Source: GN02-872 sp963518665
GTDB taxonomy: Bacteria > Patescibacteriota > Gracilibacteria > BD1-5 > UBA6164
DNA length: 26,838 nucleotides
Assembly (NCBI GenBank): GCA_963518665.1
Contig: CAUQKR010000011.1
Coordinates: 1 to 26,838, forward strand
Direction: 5' to 3'
Shown: piece by piece, positions 1 to 8,186 of the stretch
Layout: every line of letters begins with the position of its first letter
How positions within the stretch are numbered: position 1 is the stretch's first letter
Made by a program: the position numbers and the translations under genes
The notes under the pieces: generated by a model
What the model saw: the letters and a program-made list of their open reading frames with translations, nothing else
Databases searched by the model: none
What the model was told of the DNA's origin: nothing

Positions 1-281
1 GTGTAGTACCGAGCATTTAGATTTATAAAAACTTCTAAATTGTTTTTATGGACTTCATAAACTATTTGTTTCAAAGTCTCAAAATCAGTGATTTGTTCAT
101 GTTCAGCAAACCTACCATTTGGACTAACTTCAAATCAAAATTTTTCATACCAATAAGGAGGATTATATCAAGTGAAAAATTCTGTTGCTCATCATTCTAC
201 AAGTCAAGAAATGTATTTTTCTACATCTTTTGCATTTTTTCATTTGCTAGAAAAGCCAAGTCATACTATTTTTTTAAACAT
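1..281 (-). CDS. Peptidase U32 family protein (N-terminal part)
   Basis: The frame starts with ATG at 281 and runs off the left edge, so only about 93 N-terminal residues are visible. It begins MFKKIVGLGFSSKGKNAKDV and ends in FINLNARYYT. The opening strand, the 'GATEFFTGYN' segment and the 'KQIVYEVHKNNLEVFINLNARYY' type of strand resemble the start of the TIM-barrel of U32 peptidases, where a helix named for 'eel..v..ah..gkkvyvalN' precedes the second strand. U32 members act as collagenase-like proteases or in tRNA/ubiquinone hydroxylation; which applies cannot be told here. Six UGA codons are read as Gly. It starts 4 bases after the stop of the TraB-like gene, so the two are probably co-transcribed. 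The family call rests on pattern only, because the catalytic region lies outside the window. Confidence 0.55.
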
Positions 282-285
282 TTTT

Positions 286-1293
286 TTATTTTAAAACTAG
301 GATTTTTTCTTCAGAAATTATTTTCCATTTTTTATCATTTGCTTTTAATAAGTCAAAAACTCCAGGGAAGTGTAAAGCTCCGTAAGTTACATAGATTTTT
401 TTATTTGGATTTCTTATTATTTCATTTGCTAAAACTTCATTTCTTTTATTTAAGATTACAGAAAAAATTTCTGGGTTTTGTTGTCATTCTAAAAGAGCAA
501 TACTATTTGAGTTTGAAAATAATAAATTTAAAAATGCTTTTGAAAGGTAATTTACAAATTTTAATTCTCTTTCTGTTAATTGATTCAAAGATTTTTCTAA
601 TTCTTCTGAAATTTTTACAACTTCAGTATTTTTTTCTGAAGTTTCTTTTTTGATTTTGTTATATTCAGCTATTATATCATTCATAGAAATATCTACATTT
701 ATGTCTTTATCTGAGATTTGTCAGATTATTTTTTGATAATCTTGAAAAGTAACTCATAAAAGTTTTGAAAGATATGGATAAAGCTTTTCATCAAATTCAA
801 ATCCTAAAGCTTTATTAAATGCTTCAGCATTTTCTTTTGTTCATCATTTTACTCATTCAAAAAAGTGTATAAATCATTCATCTTTTTTTTCTTTTAAATC
901 TTTTGTAACATAATTATAAAAATTTTCTGAAGCAATATGCATCATTGATTGGAAAACTACAGTTTTATCTCCATTTGACAAGGTATATTTTGTCATCATA
1001 GCTGGAGATTTTTCATTGTAATAATATGCAAAACTTCAAATAAAAGTTATTCAAACAAGTAAAAAAATCGAAATACTAAAGAAAAATTTACTTGCAAAAG
1101 TTCCAAAAGGAGAGATTGTTTTACTTCTAAAAAGAACTTTTATAAAAAGGTATAAACACCAATAAATTAAAAGAAAAATAACTAAAGAAAATAAATTACT
1201 AAGAAGTCCTAAAACTCCAGACATATAATAAATTCCTGCAAAAAACAGTGTAAAAAATATTATAGAAAAAATATCTTTTTTATTTAATTTCAT
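286..1293 (-). CDS. TraB/GumN-like membrane protein
   Basis: 335 residues from ATG 1293 to TAA 286, with UGA = Gly. Residues ~7-100 hold about three hydrophobic membrane segments. The rest resembles the TraB/PrgY/GumN fold (EreA/ChaN-like superfamily): an early 'VFQSMMHIASENFY' strand-helix with the conserved His, a middle helical region, then 'NKRNEVLANEI' and the late 'IYVTYGALHFPGVFDLL', which matches the family's 'vvGa.Hl.G..gll' motif. Known members are putative membrane-associated metal-dependent proteases or pheromone-shutdown proteins; the substrate is unknown. Having the membrane helices before the domain rather than after it is unusual. It is first in a minus-strand unit with the U32 gene. 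The start is the first Met of a hydrophobic N-terminus and is preceded by TTT with no Shine-Dalgarno. Confidence 0.6.
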
Positions 1294-1343
1294 AAAAAGA
1301 ATTTTGTTAGCTAATAAAATACAGTTTTATTTTAATAAAAATT

Positions 1344-1372
1344 TTGTTTTTTTCAAATTTTTATGTTATAAT
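1344..1372 (+). promoter_or_regulatory. Sigma70-type promoter for the 1414 gene
   Basis: TTGTTT at 1344-1349 and TATAAT at 1367-1372 with a 17-base spacer, about 40 bases before the ATG at 1414. It lies in the divergent gap with the TraB-like gene. Confidence 0.6.
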
Positions 1373-1413
1373 GTCTGCAGAAATGTTTATTTTAAAAATT
1401 TAATAAAATTATT

Positions 1414-1884
1414 ATGCAAAAAATTTATTCTTACTTAGCTTTATTTTTTGTTTTTATTTTCTCTTTTTGAACTGTTTCAGCTTACAGTGTAACTGTTTGA
1501 GGTTCAAATAGTAATATTTTTAATGAATGAAAATGAGACTGAAAAATTCCATATTGTAATAATGGGGATTGTAGTTTTGAAAAATGAGTTGAAACTATAA
1601 AAAACTCAGATTTAGCTACAATAAAAAGGGAATGAACAGCTGTAAGTTATATTCAAGATGTTGTAAATTATGTTTTAGGATTTTTATTTGCTATAACAGT
1701 TATTTTTATAATTTGAGCTTGAGTTATGATTTTGACTTCAGCTTGAAATGATGATAAAGTTGAAAAAGCAAAAAAAATTATTATTCATGCAATTATTTGA
1801 CTTTGTGTTATTTTCTTGGCTTATCCAATTTCTTCATTTGTTATTGATATTTTTACAAATACAAAAACAATGACAACAAAATAA
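1414..1884 (+). CDS. T4SS-pilin-like small membrane protein
   Basis: 156 residues, ATG 1414 to TAA 1882. Residues 1-26 form a signal-peptide-like segment ending near SAYS. A short Gly-rich, Cys-containing stretch follows (IPYCNNGDCSFEKG). Two hydrophobic helices come next, around 'NYVLGFLFAITVIFIIGAGV' and 'IIIHAIIGLCVIFLAYPISS', joined by 'MILTSAGNDDKVEKAKK'. This two-helix layout with the charged 'SAGNDDKVEKAKK' loop is what is seen in the VirB2/TrbC-like 'T4SS pilin' family common in CPR bacteria. It is a monocistron closed by a strong terminator and sits just upstream of the type IV pilus locus. A role in surface secretion, DNA uptake or attachment is inferred from family and context only. 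Confidence 0.55.
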
Positions 1885-1886
1885 TA

Positions 1887-1920
1887 CAAAAAAGAGTTGA
1901 TTTTTCAGCTCTTTTTTTTG
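1887..1920 (+). terminator. Rho-independent terminator after the T4SS-pilin-like gene
   Basis: Inverted repeat AAAAGAGTTGA / TCAGCTCTTTT (one G-T pair) followed by a run of T. The T run leads directly into the TTGACT -35 box of the next promoter. Confidence 0.8.
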
Positions 1921-1947
1921 ACTTTTTTAATAAAAATATGTTAAAAT
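1918..1947 (+). promoter_or_regulatory. Promoter of the pilus locus
   Basis: TTGACT at 1918-1923 and TAAAAT at 1942-1947, 18-base spacer, 30 bases before the ATG at 1977. The -35 overlaps the terminator tail. Confidence 0.55.
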
Positions 1948-1976
1948 ATAAAAAATATTTTATTAAATAAGAAATT

Positions 1977-2573
1977 ATGGAAGAAAATTTGACTAAAGTA
2001 CAAAGTTTTAAAAAATTACCAGTTTGGCCAACAATTTTTTTAATTTTTGTTTTTGTTGTTACAGCTTGACTTTATGCTTACAATTATTATTTAACAAATG
2101 AAAATTCTAATCTTTCTACTGAAAAAGATGGTTTAACAACAGCTATTTCAAGTAAAAAAGAAGATAAAAATATTCAAGTTTTTGATTTATTAAAAAAATC
2201 CAGTTTTTCTATTTCAAAAATGGAACTAAATAATAAAGTTGTTAGTTATATTGAACATTTAGCTGATATTTCAAAAACTTATGGTTTAAATTTTTCTGGT
2301 TTTTCTTTGAATAATGGAGAAATAAAAACTGAAGTTACAGTAAGAAAAATAGCTATTAGATGAAATGCTCAAACTTATGAAAAAATTTCAAAATTTATAA
2401 AAGAATATAAAGAAGATGAAGATAGATTATTTGATTTGGATTTTATAAATTCTTTTGAATGAATGGATGAAATGAAATTTTCTGTTAATTTTAAAATAAG
2501 AAAACAAAAAGAAAAAACGGTTGAAAGCTCAACTTGAACTTTAGATTCTAACTCTACAAAAAATGAACAATAA
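1977..2573 (+). CDS. pilN: PilN-like type IV pilus assembly protein
   Basis: 198 residues. A short cytoplasmic N-terminus (MEENLTKVQSFKKLPVWP) is followed by one membrane helix at ~19-40, a heptad-like linker and an alpha/beta periplasmic domain ending 'MDEMKFSVNFKIRK'. That is the layout of PilN/GspL-C-type alignment-complex proteins: helix, coiled coil, ferredoxin-like fold with 'YEKISKFIKEYKEDEDRLFD'. PilN normally binds PilM in the cytoplasm and PilO in the periplasm. No PilM is visible in the window. The gene overlaps the next frame by 11 bases, which suggests translational coupling with the PilO-like partner. Primary sequence similarity is weak, so the name rests on topology and position before pilC. 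Confidence 0.55.
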
Positions 2574-3159
2574 AACTTTTATGTCTATAGCTTTGGTTTT
2601 GTTTGGGCTATTTATACTGATTTTATTTACAAAAGAACAAATTTTTAGTCTTTCTGTAAATAGAGAAGAAAATAAAACTCTTATTTCAGAAAGAGATGAA
2701 TTAAAAACAGAACTTGAATATTTAGAAAATATACAAAAATATTTTACAAATGGGAATACTGTTCCTAGTACAGCTTCTGTAGAAACTAAAAAAGATTTAG
2801 AAAAATATTGAAATGAAGTTTCAAAATATACAAATGATTTGAAAGAAAATGAACTTTTAGATTTTATTTATTGAGAAATTTTTGCTAAAAATAAAGTAAA
2901 AGTTCAACAAATAAAAATAAATAATTTGCAAATTTCAAAAGCAACAGAAAGTCAAATTTGATTCAAAGAATCAAATGTAACTCTTTCGGTTACTATTCAA
3001 AGTGAAAATTCTCTTAGAGATATTTTAAATATTTTGGTAGACAATGAAAAATATAAATTTTTTATAAAAAGTTTATCATATGAAGTTCCAGAACCATCAG
3101 CAGAATGAACTTCACAAGAAATGCAAATAACAATTCCTTTACAAGTTTTTTATAAATAA
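2563..3159 (+). CDS. pilO: PilO-like type IV pilus assembly protein
   Basis: 198 residues, the same length as its upstream neighbour. One membrane helix at ~6-24 (SIALVLFGLFILILF), a coiled coil ~33-62 (NREENKTLISERDELKTELE) and a periplasmic domain with 'ENSLRDILNILVDNEKYKFF' and a final strand 'EMQITIPLQVFYK'. This is the PilO/GspM architecture; PilO pairs with PilN to link the inner-membrane platform to the outer parts of the machine. The ATG at 2563 lies inside the end of the PilN-like gene, in another frame. Only one UGA interrupts the first 110 residues. It is followed by pilC 5 bases later, so all three are probably one transcript. Confidence 0.55.
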
Positions 3160-3164
3160 TTATT

Positions 3165-4259
3165 ATGTGAGAAAAAGATAATACAAAAAAAGAGTTTATT
3201 CTTTCAAAAAGTGTTTGAATAATGGATAAATATAATTTTTTTGAATATATTGCAGTTATGCTTGATTGATGAGTTTGAATTACTGAAAGCTTGAATTCTG
3301 TACATTCAAAAATTACAAGTCCTTATTTTAAACAAAAAATCAAAGAATTGGTAACTTTTATAAATTCTTGAGATAGCTTTTCTAGGGCTATGAGAAAAAT
3401 CCCAGATATTTTTTCAAATGCTGAAGTTTTTATGATAGAGGCTTGAGAGGCTACAGGTCAACTTTCACATAGTTTAAACAAACTTAGTGAAGATTTGAAA
3501 AAAACATATGAACTTAGAAAAAAAATAAAATGAGCTTTGACTTATCCAACAATTATTTTTCTTTTTATGTTTTTGGCTATAGCAATAGTTTTGACTTATG
3601 TAGTTCCTTCTATAAAACCACTTTTTGAGTGAAGTGATAAAGAACTTCCTTTTGCTACACAAAGTTTACTTTGAGTTTCGGATTTTATTATAAATAGGAT
3701 TGATTTGATTGTAGTTTTGATTGTTTCAGTTGTATTTTGAGTTTATTTTTATTTTAGATGAACTAAATCAGGACAAGAAAATCTAGAAAAAATGATGCTT
3801 TCAGCTCCACTTATTTGAAAAGTTTATAGGAATTATATTTTAGCAAATGTTGCTTCAACTTTTTGAAATTTAGTTTGAAGTTGAGTTTCTATAATAAAAT
3901 CTTTAGAATTAACTTGAAAAGCTACAAATAGTTCCATTTATGAAAAAGTTTTTGAAGATATAAAAGAAAAAGTTTCTATTTGAAACTGAATCGTGAAGTC
4001 AATGGAAGATTCTGATCCTTTACAAATTTATTTTCCATCTGATTATTTACAAATGCTTTCAGTTTGAGAAAGAACTGCAAATATTGAAGAAATCTCTATA
4101 AAATTAAACAAACAATATGAAAAAGAAGTAGAATATTCTCTTGCAAGTTTGACAAAGTGGATAGAACCGATTGCTATTTTATTTGCATGAATATTTGTTA
4201 TGTGGTTTGTTTTTGGTATATTTAGTGCAATTATGCAAGTTACAGAAACAGTAGCTTAA
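3165..4259 (+). CDS. pilC: Type IV pilus inner-membrane platform protein PilC (T2SF family)
   Basis: 364 residues. Two T2SF domains are visible at roughly 20-145 and 225-345, each followed by membrane segments (around 'YPTIIFLFMFLAIAIVLTYV' and the C-terminal 'IAILFAGIFVMWFVFGIFSA'). Family motifs are clear: 'MLDGGVGITESL', 'FMIEAGEATGQL', 'KIKGALTYPT' and 'MLSVGERTANIEEI'. UGA stands for the conserved glycines in most of these. PilC/GspF is the polytopic base on which the assembly ATPase acts to insert or remove pilins. The N-terminal part before the first T2SF domain is short compared with classical PilC. The assembly and retraction ATPases are not in the window. Confidence 0.92.
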
Positions 4260-4265
4260 AAGTTC

Positions 4266-4301
4266 AAAACTAAAAATAAATTTTTATTTTTAGTTTTTTT
4301 T
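4266..4301 (+). terminator. Terminator between pilC and the prepilin genes
   Basis: Long A/T inverted repeat AAAACTAAAAATAAA / TTTATTTTTAGTTTT followed by T residues, right after the pilC stop. A TATAAT at 4304-4309 follows at once and could start a separate prepilin transcript. Confidence 0.6.
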
Positions 4302-4303
4302 AT

Positions 4304-4309
4304 TATAAT
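4304..4309 (+). promoter_or_regulatory. Possible -10 box for the prepilin genes
   Basis: Perfect TATAAT 40 bases before the ATG at 4350. No good -35 at the expected distance; that region is the T-rich arm of the terminator. Confidence 0.4.
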
Positions 4310-4349
4310 ATTAAAAAATTTTAAAATTTTTATAAGAAATCAAAATTTT

Positions 4350-4988
4350 ATGTATAAACTTTTCAAAAAATCTGATAAAATAGCTTTTACTTTGATTGAG
4401 CTTATGATTGTTATTTCTATAATGGGACTTTTACTACTTTTTTCTTATGCTCCTTACACTTTTTATCAAAGTAAAGCAAAATTAAGACTTGCTACTAGAG
4501 AAGTTGCTCAAAGCTTTTATGAAACAAAAAATTTTTCTATTTCTGGAATAAAAATAAGATCAACAAGAGAAAATAAATCAGTTTGACTTTTACTTAGCTC
4601 AAAAGAAAATCAAAATAATTTTGTAAAATATTATCTTTTTGATCATGATATTTTTGATAAAGAAAAAAAATTCTTTGATTTAAAAAAACTAAACTTTGAT
4701 GATAATCCTTGAACTTGAAATTTATTGAAAACAAAAACTATTCAGCCAGATATTTTTATAAAATGATTCTCTGCTTGAGATGATAAAGAAAAAATAGATT
4801 GAGATATTTTAGTTTTTTACGAAGTTTCGAGCTGAAATGTAAGAGTTTTTAAAATAAATTGAAACGAAAAAATAGAATTATCTTTAGAAAAATTGAAAAT
4901 AGATTTTTCATATAAAAATTCTACAACTGATATGTTAAATAGAGAAATAACATATTATTTAAAAACAAATATAGTTGATTATAAATAA
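4350..4988 (+). CDS. Type IV prepilin-like protein (GspH/FimT-like position)
   Basis: 212 residues. The class III signal sequence is MYKLFKKSDKIA|FTLIELMIV, with cleavage expected after residue 12 and Glu at position +5. One hydrophobic helix of about 20 residues follows. The residue before the cut is Ala (GCT), not the usual Gly. The C-terminal domain is mostly beta and polar, with no disulphide pair. As the first of four pilin-like genes before a GspK-like one, it occupies the place of GspH/FimT in minor pseudopilin cassettes. These minor pilins build the tip and prime pilus assembly. The start codon is the only Met that gives a basic leader. Confidence 0.8.
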
Positions 4989-4992
4989 TTTT

Positions 4993-5649
4993 ATGAAAAA
5001 AAATAAAAAAGCTTTTTCGTTGATTGAAGTTCTTATTTGAACAATAATTTTTTTAATTTGAATGGCTTGAGTTTATGCAACAATAAACTCTATTTTAAAG
5101 ACAAATGCAAATAATAAAAATTATATTATTGCTACAAATTTAGCAAAAGAACAATTGGAACTTTTTAGAAATATTAGAGATACAAATTTCTCTAAAAATA
5201 AAGCTTACAATGTGATAAATCCACAAACTTGATGTTCTGAAGATGAAAATCTTGGTTGTAAAAAATTTGAAGTTTGAAAATTTTATAAAATATCAAATGA
5301 TTTTTCAGGATCAAGAACTTTTTCAGTAAAAGTAGAAGAAGCTAAAAATTCTCCAAGTAGAGAAAATAATTCTTCTTTGGAAGAATTTAGAGTTTGTTTA
5401 GATACAAAAGAATGAATTTATGATTATTGTTCAAATATTTCTGGAGAAAAAAAACAATTAAATCTTTATAAATTTTTAGAAATTTCAGAAGTTGATTACA
5501 AGTTACCAAAAAAATGAACAATGGAAAAAGTAGATGAAAATCAAGCTTTGCTTGTAAAATCAAAAGTTATTTTTTCTCTTGCTGACAAAAATATTTTTGA
5601 TTCAGAATTTGAAGTTAGTGAAGTTTTTACAAATTATAAAAATTATTAA
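4993..5649 (+). CDS. Type IV prepilin-like protein (PilV/GspI-like)
   Basis: 218 residues. Leader MKKNKKA|FSLIEVLIGTIIF with Ala before the cut and Glu at +5. The N-terminal helix continues as FLIGMAGVYATINSILKTN and then 'NYIIATNLAKEQLELFRNIR', the typical PilV/GspI pattern 'aa.LA.eqlE..rn.r'. Four Cys residues in the globular part (around 82, 90, 138 and 147) could form disulphides. It begins 4 bases after the stop of the preceding prepilin gene and is followed 6 bases later by the next, so the unit is translated from one message. UGA glycines are frequent. Confidence 0.8.
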
Positions 5650-5655
5650 AATTTT

Positions 5656-6306
5656 ATGAAAAAAATAAGAAAAAAAGCTTTTACTTTGATAGAAATAATG
5701 GTTACTTTGACTATTTTTTGAGTAATTATGCTTTCAGTTATGTCTGTTTATATAATTTCTTCTCAGACAGTTTATAACTCAGATTTAAATAAAGTTTTGC
5801 ATGAAAATGTAAAAAATATTATTACAAATTTTAATGAAGATATTTCAAAAAATTGAATAAAGTGAGTTGATTCTTGAGTTTCTTCTTCACTTTGTACTTG
5901 AGAAAATTTACTTCCAAATATAAATTCAGAATCAGAAGAAGATGATAATGAAAATATAAATAATAAGGAAGTTTTTTGTACTTCTGAAAATAAATATTTT
6001 TTAGCAGAGAAAAATTTTTCTGGAGAATATGTAAAAGTTGATGATATAACAAAATGTGATAAAATAGATTCTTCTTGTTTCTTAGTTTTGGAAAAAATTT
6101 GAGATTCAAAAAAATATCCTCTCACAAATAATTTGGTTACAGTTAGAAAATCAAGATTTATTGTTACAAATAATAAAACAAAAAAAATGACTTTTTTGTT
6201 ACAATTGCAACCAAATATAAAATCTTGATTTGATAAAAAAATAGCAGAAAAAAATATATTTTATTTACAAACAAGTTTTAGTGATAGAGCTTATAATAAA
6301 AAGTAA
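5656..6306 (+). CDS. Type IV prepilin-like protein (PilW/GspJ-like)
   Basis: 216 residues. Leader MKKIRKKA|FTLIEIMVTLT with Ala before the cut and Glu at +5, then a single hydrophobic helix (IFGVIMLSVMSVYIISSQTV). The region after the helix, with 'NVKNIITNFNEDISKNGI', fits PilW/GspJ, where a helix carrying 'l..dl..ag' follows the membrane part. An acidic low-complexity stretch (SESEEDDNENINN, ~95-107) lies between two Cys residues. Two standard-code frames seen on the opposite strand here are shadows of this gene. Assigned by leader and position. Confidence 0.78.
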
Positions 6307-6311
6307 AAATT

Positions 6312-7124
6312 ATGAAAAATATAAATAAAAAATGATATTCTATCATTGTGATTATTTTGATAATTTGATTTTTGACTGTTTTAACAACATGAGTTTTTAG
6401 ACTTGTAGCAAGTGAAAAATTTGATAATAGAGTAGTTTGAAATTATATAAAAACTTATGCTTCAGCAGAATCAAGTCAAGAATTAGCATTATTGTGAATA
6501 AAAGAACAATGATATTGATTTAATCAAAAAAAGGAAAATGAAACTTTGTGGTCTGGAACAAATGATTTTAATGCAGTAAAATATAGTTTTTTAGATAATT
6601 GACCAACAAAAGATTTTTCTGGAGAAATAAAACCAGCTTGAAGTGATTTAGTCCCACTTTTTGTTATTGATTCTGAAGGTAAATTACAATCAATTGATAA
6701 TTTAAATATAAAAATTTTAAGTGATGATAAGGAAAATTTTTCTCGGAATATTGTAACAAGTTCATGAAATGGTATTTCTGGAGATGGTAAAAAATTGTCT
6801 TGAAATGGAAATATTGATACTTGAGTTCAAAAAATTATAGAAAATATAAATGATCTTAAAGCAGATAAAATTTGAAATACTTTAGATGAAAAAATAAATG
6901 AATTTTTGAGAAAAAACAATAAAGAAAGTTATAATTACTTACAAATTTTTAACTGATGACAAAAAAATATAAAATATAATTTGACTTCAGAAAAAGATTT
7001 TACAAAACCAGAGATTGTTATAACTTCGTCTTGAGAGACTTGAGATTATAGAACAAACATAGATACAACTGTAAATGTATCAGAAATGTTTAATAGGTCA
7101 AAGTACTCTATTTTTAGCCCTTAA
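6312..7124 (+). CDS. GspK/PilX-like pilus protein
   Basis: 270 residues. N-terminus MKNINKKG|YSIIVIILIIGFLTVL with a UGA-encoded Gly before the putative cut. Position +5 is Val, not Glu; absence of Glu5 is the hallmark of GspK/PilX-type tip proteins. The helix ends '..TTGVFRLVASEKFDNRVV', and 'YIKTYASAESSQELALLGI' resembles the PilX/GspK segment where many 'a..Ae.g...a' residues follow the helix. The rest is polar and Gly/Ser/Asn-rich with no motif I recognise. It is the last gene of the pilin run (5 bases after the previous stop). Long UGA usage, including 'QGYGF' and 'NGGQ'. Confidence 0.6.
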
Positions 7125-7190
7125 TAAGGTTTTAAAAAATTAATTATAAAATATTTTTTTAAAAAATCTACACTTTTTTGTAAAAAAAAC

Positions 7191-7218
7191 TTGATTTTAC
7201 TTTTAAAATAGCTAAAAT
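7191..7218 (+). promoter_or_regulatory. Promoter of the HU gene
   Basis: TTGATT at 7191-7196 and TAAAAT at 7213-7218 with a 16-base spacer, about 34 bases before the ATG. The spacer and -10 include TTTAAAATAGCTAA (7202-7215), a 14-mer found again upstream of the ATP synthase operon. Confidence 0.55.
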
Positions 7219-7251
7219 ACAAATGTTTTTACATTTATAACATATAACAAT

Positions 7252-7524
7252 ATGAAAAAACAAGATTTTATTAAAGTTGTTGCAGCTGAAGCTGGACTTA
7301 GCCAAGATGCTGTTTCTAAAGCATTAACTTCTATGATTGAAGTAATTACTACTGAATTAAATAAAGGTGGTGAAGTTAATATTACTGGTTTTGGTGCTTT
7401 CAAAGTATCTCAAAGAGCTGCTAGAAATGGTGTTAACCCACAAACTAAACAAGTTATTAAAATTCCTGCAATGAAATCACCTGTTTTCAGAGCTGGTAAA
7501 ACTTTTAAAGAATCTATTAGATAA
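7252..7524 (+). CDS. hup: HU/IHF family DNA-binding protein
   Basis: 90 residues, full length for HU. It starts MKKQDFIKVVAAEAGLSQ and has the conserved 'GGEVNITGFGAF' turn, the arm region 'RNGVNPQTKQVIKIPA' (HU usually RNPQTG..I.IPA) and the C-terminal 'PVFRAGKTFKESI'. HU dimers bind and bend DNA with little sequence preference and organise the nucleoid. It is monocistronic with its own promoter and a strong terminator. All seven glycines are GGT or GGA and none is UGA, unlike nearly every other gene here; base use in the coding region is also slightly richer in G and C. The insertion 'GVN' before PQT in the arm is mildly unusual. Confidence 0.95.
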   Translation: MKKQDFIKVVAAEAGLSQDAVSKALTSMIEVITTELNKGGEVNITGFGAFKVSQRAARNGVNPQTKQVIKIPAMKSPVFRAGKTFKESIR

Positions 7525-7527
7525 TTT

Positions 7528-7561
7528 AAAAAGATACTATAAAAATAGTATCTTTTTTTGT
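7528..7561 (+). terminator. Terminator after HU
   Basis: Stem AAAGATACTAT / ATAGTATCTTT with an A-rich loop and a T run. The T run continues into the TTGTTT -35 of the next promoter. Confidence 0.85.
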
Positions 7562-7586
7562 TTTTTTTCAAAAAAAGTGTTATAAT
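7558..7586 (+). promoter_or_regulatory. Promoter of the RsbW-like gene
   Basis: TTGTTT at 7558-7563 and TATAAT at 7581-7586, 17-base spacer, 33 bases before the ATG at 7620. Confidence 0.6.
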
Positions 7587-7619
7587 TTAATAAATTAATA
7601 AAAATTTATTTTTGGAAAA

Positions 7620-8186
7620 ATGAAAGAAATTTATTTAGAAAATATTTCAGAAGATAAAGATAAAAAAGAAATAATAAAATGATTACTTGAAGATAATAAA
7701 TTGAATGTAGAAATTTTTTACAAATCAAATTTTTTGGTTACTAAAAATTTAAGAGATTTTATAGAAGTTTCTGGAAATATTTTTTGAATTCCAGAAAAAA
7801 TGATAGCTAGAATTATATTGATTTCAGATGAATTAAATAATAATGCAATTGAACATTGAAGTAGTGAAGATGCTATAAATAAACTAAGATTAAAAATAGA
7901 AAAAATAGATTGAAAAATAATTTTGAATTTAGAAGTAGAAGATAATTGAAAATGAAAAGATCCAAAAACAGCTCTTGATATGGAAACTCTTAGAGCTCAC
8001 AAATTAAAACTTTGATATAAAGAACATGATTCTATCAGATGAAGATGACTTTTTTTAATCACTGTTCAAATAGCTGACAGACTTTATTTTAAAAATTCAA
8101 AAGAAGGTTGACTTATAGTTTGAATTAAAAAAGAATTAGACTTAAAAGATCCTACTTGATGCTTCTGTCCAAAAACAAATAAGTAA
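7620..8186 (+). CDS. RsbW-like anti-sigma / serine kinase ATPase (HATPase_c)
   Basis: 188 residues of GHKL-type ATPase. The N box is 'SDELNNNAIEHGS' (~80-92), the G1 box 'VEDNGKGKD' (~117-125) and the G2 box 'IRGRGLFLITVQIADRL' (~152-168), in RsbW/SpoIIAB order. Gly residues of the boxes are UGA. The family phosphorylates an anti-sigma-antagonist (STAS) protein or binds a sigma factor. No STAS protein, PP2C phosphatase or alternative sigma factor is seen nearby, so its partner is unknown and a stand-alone role is possible. There are about 55 residues before the first box, which is longer than minimal RsbW. The C-terminus has 'GCFCPKTNK'. The stop codon sits in the loop of a terminator hairpin. 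Confidence 0.75.

Noticed and set aside
48..653. A 201-residue plus-strand open frame under the standard code
   Set aside because: Antisense to the U32 and TraB-like genes. It is Phe/Leu-rich from reading poly-A coding sequence in reverse, with no domain, and crosses two well-supported minus-strand genes.
5772..6125. Two overlapping minus-strand open frames
   Set aside because: Both are inside the PilW/GspJ-like gene on the opposite strand; low-complexity Phe/Ser composition, no start context.
7212..7403. Minus-strand frame opposite HU
   Set aside because: It overlaps the HU promoter and coding region completely; HU is certain.
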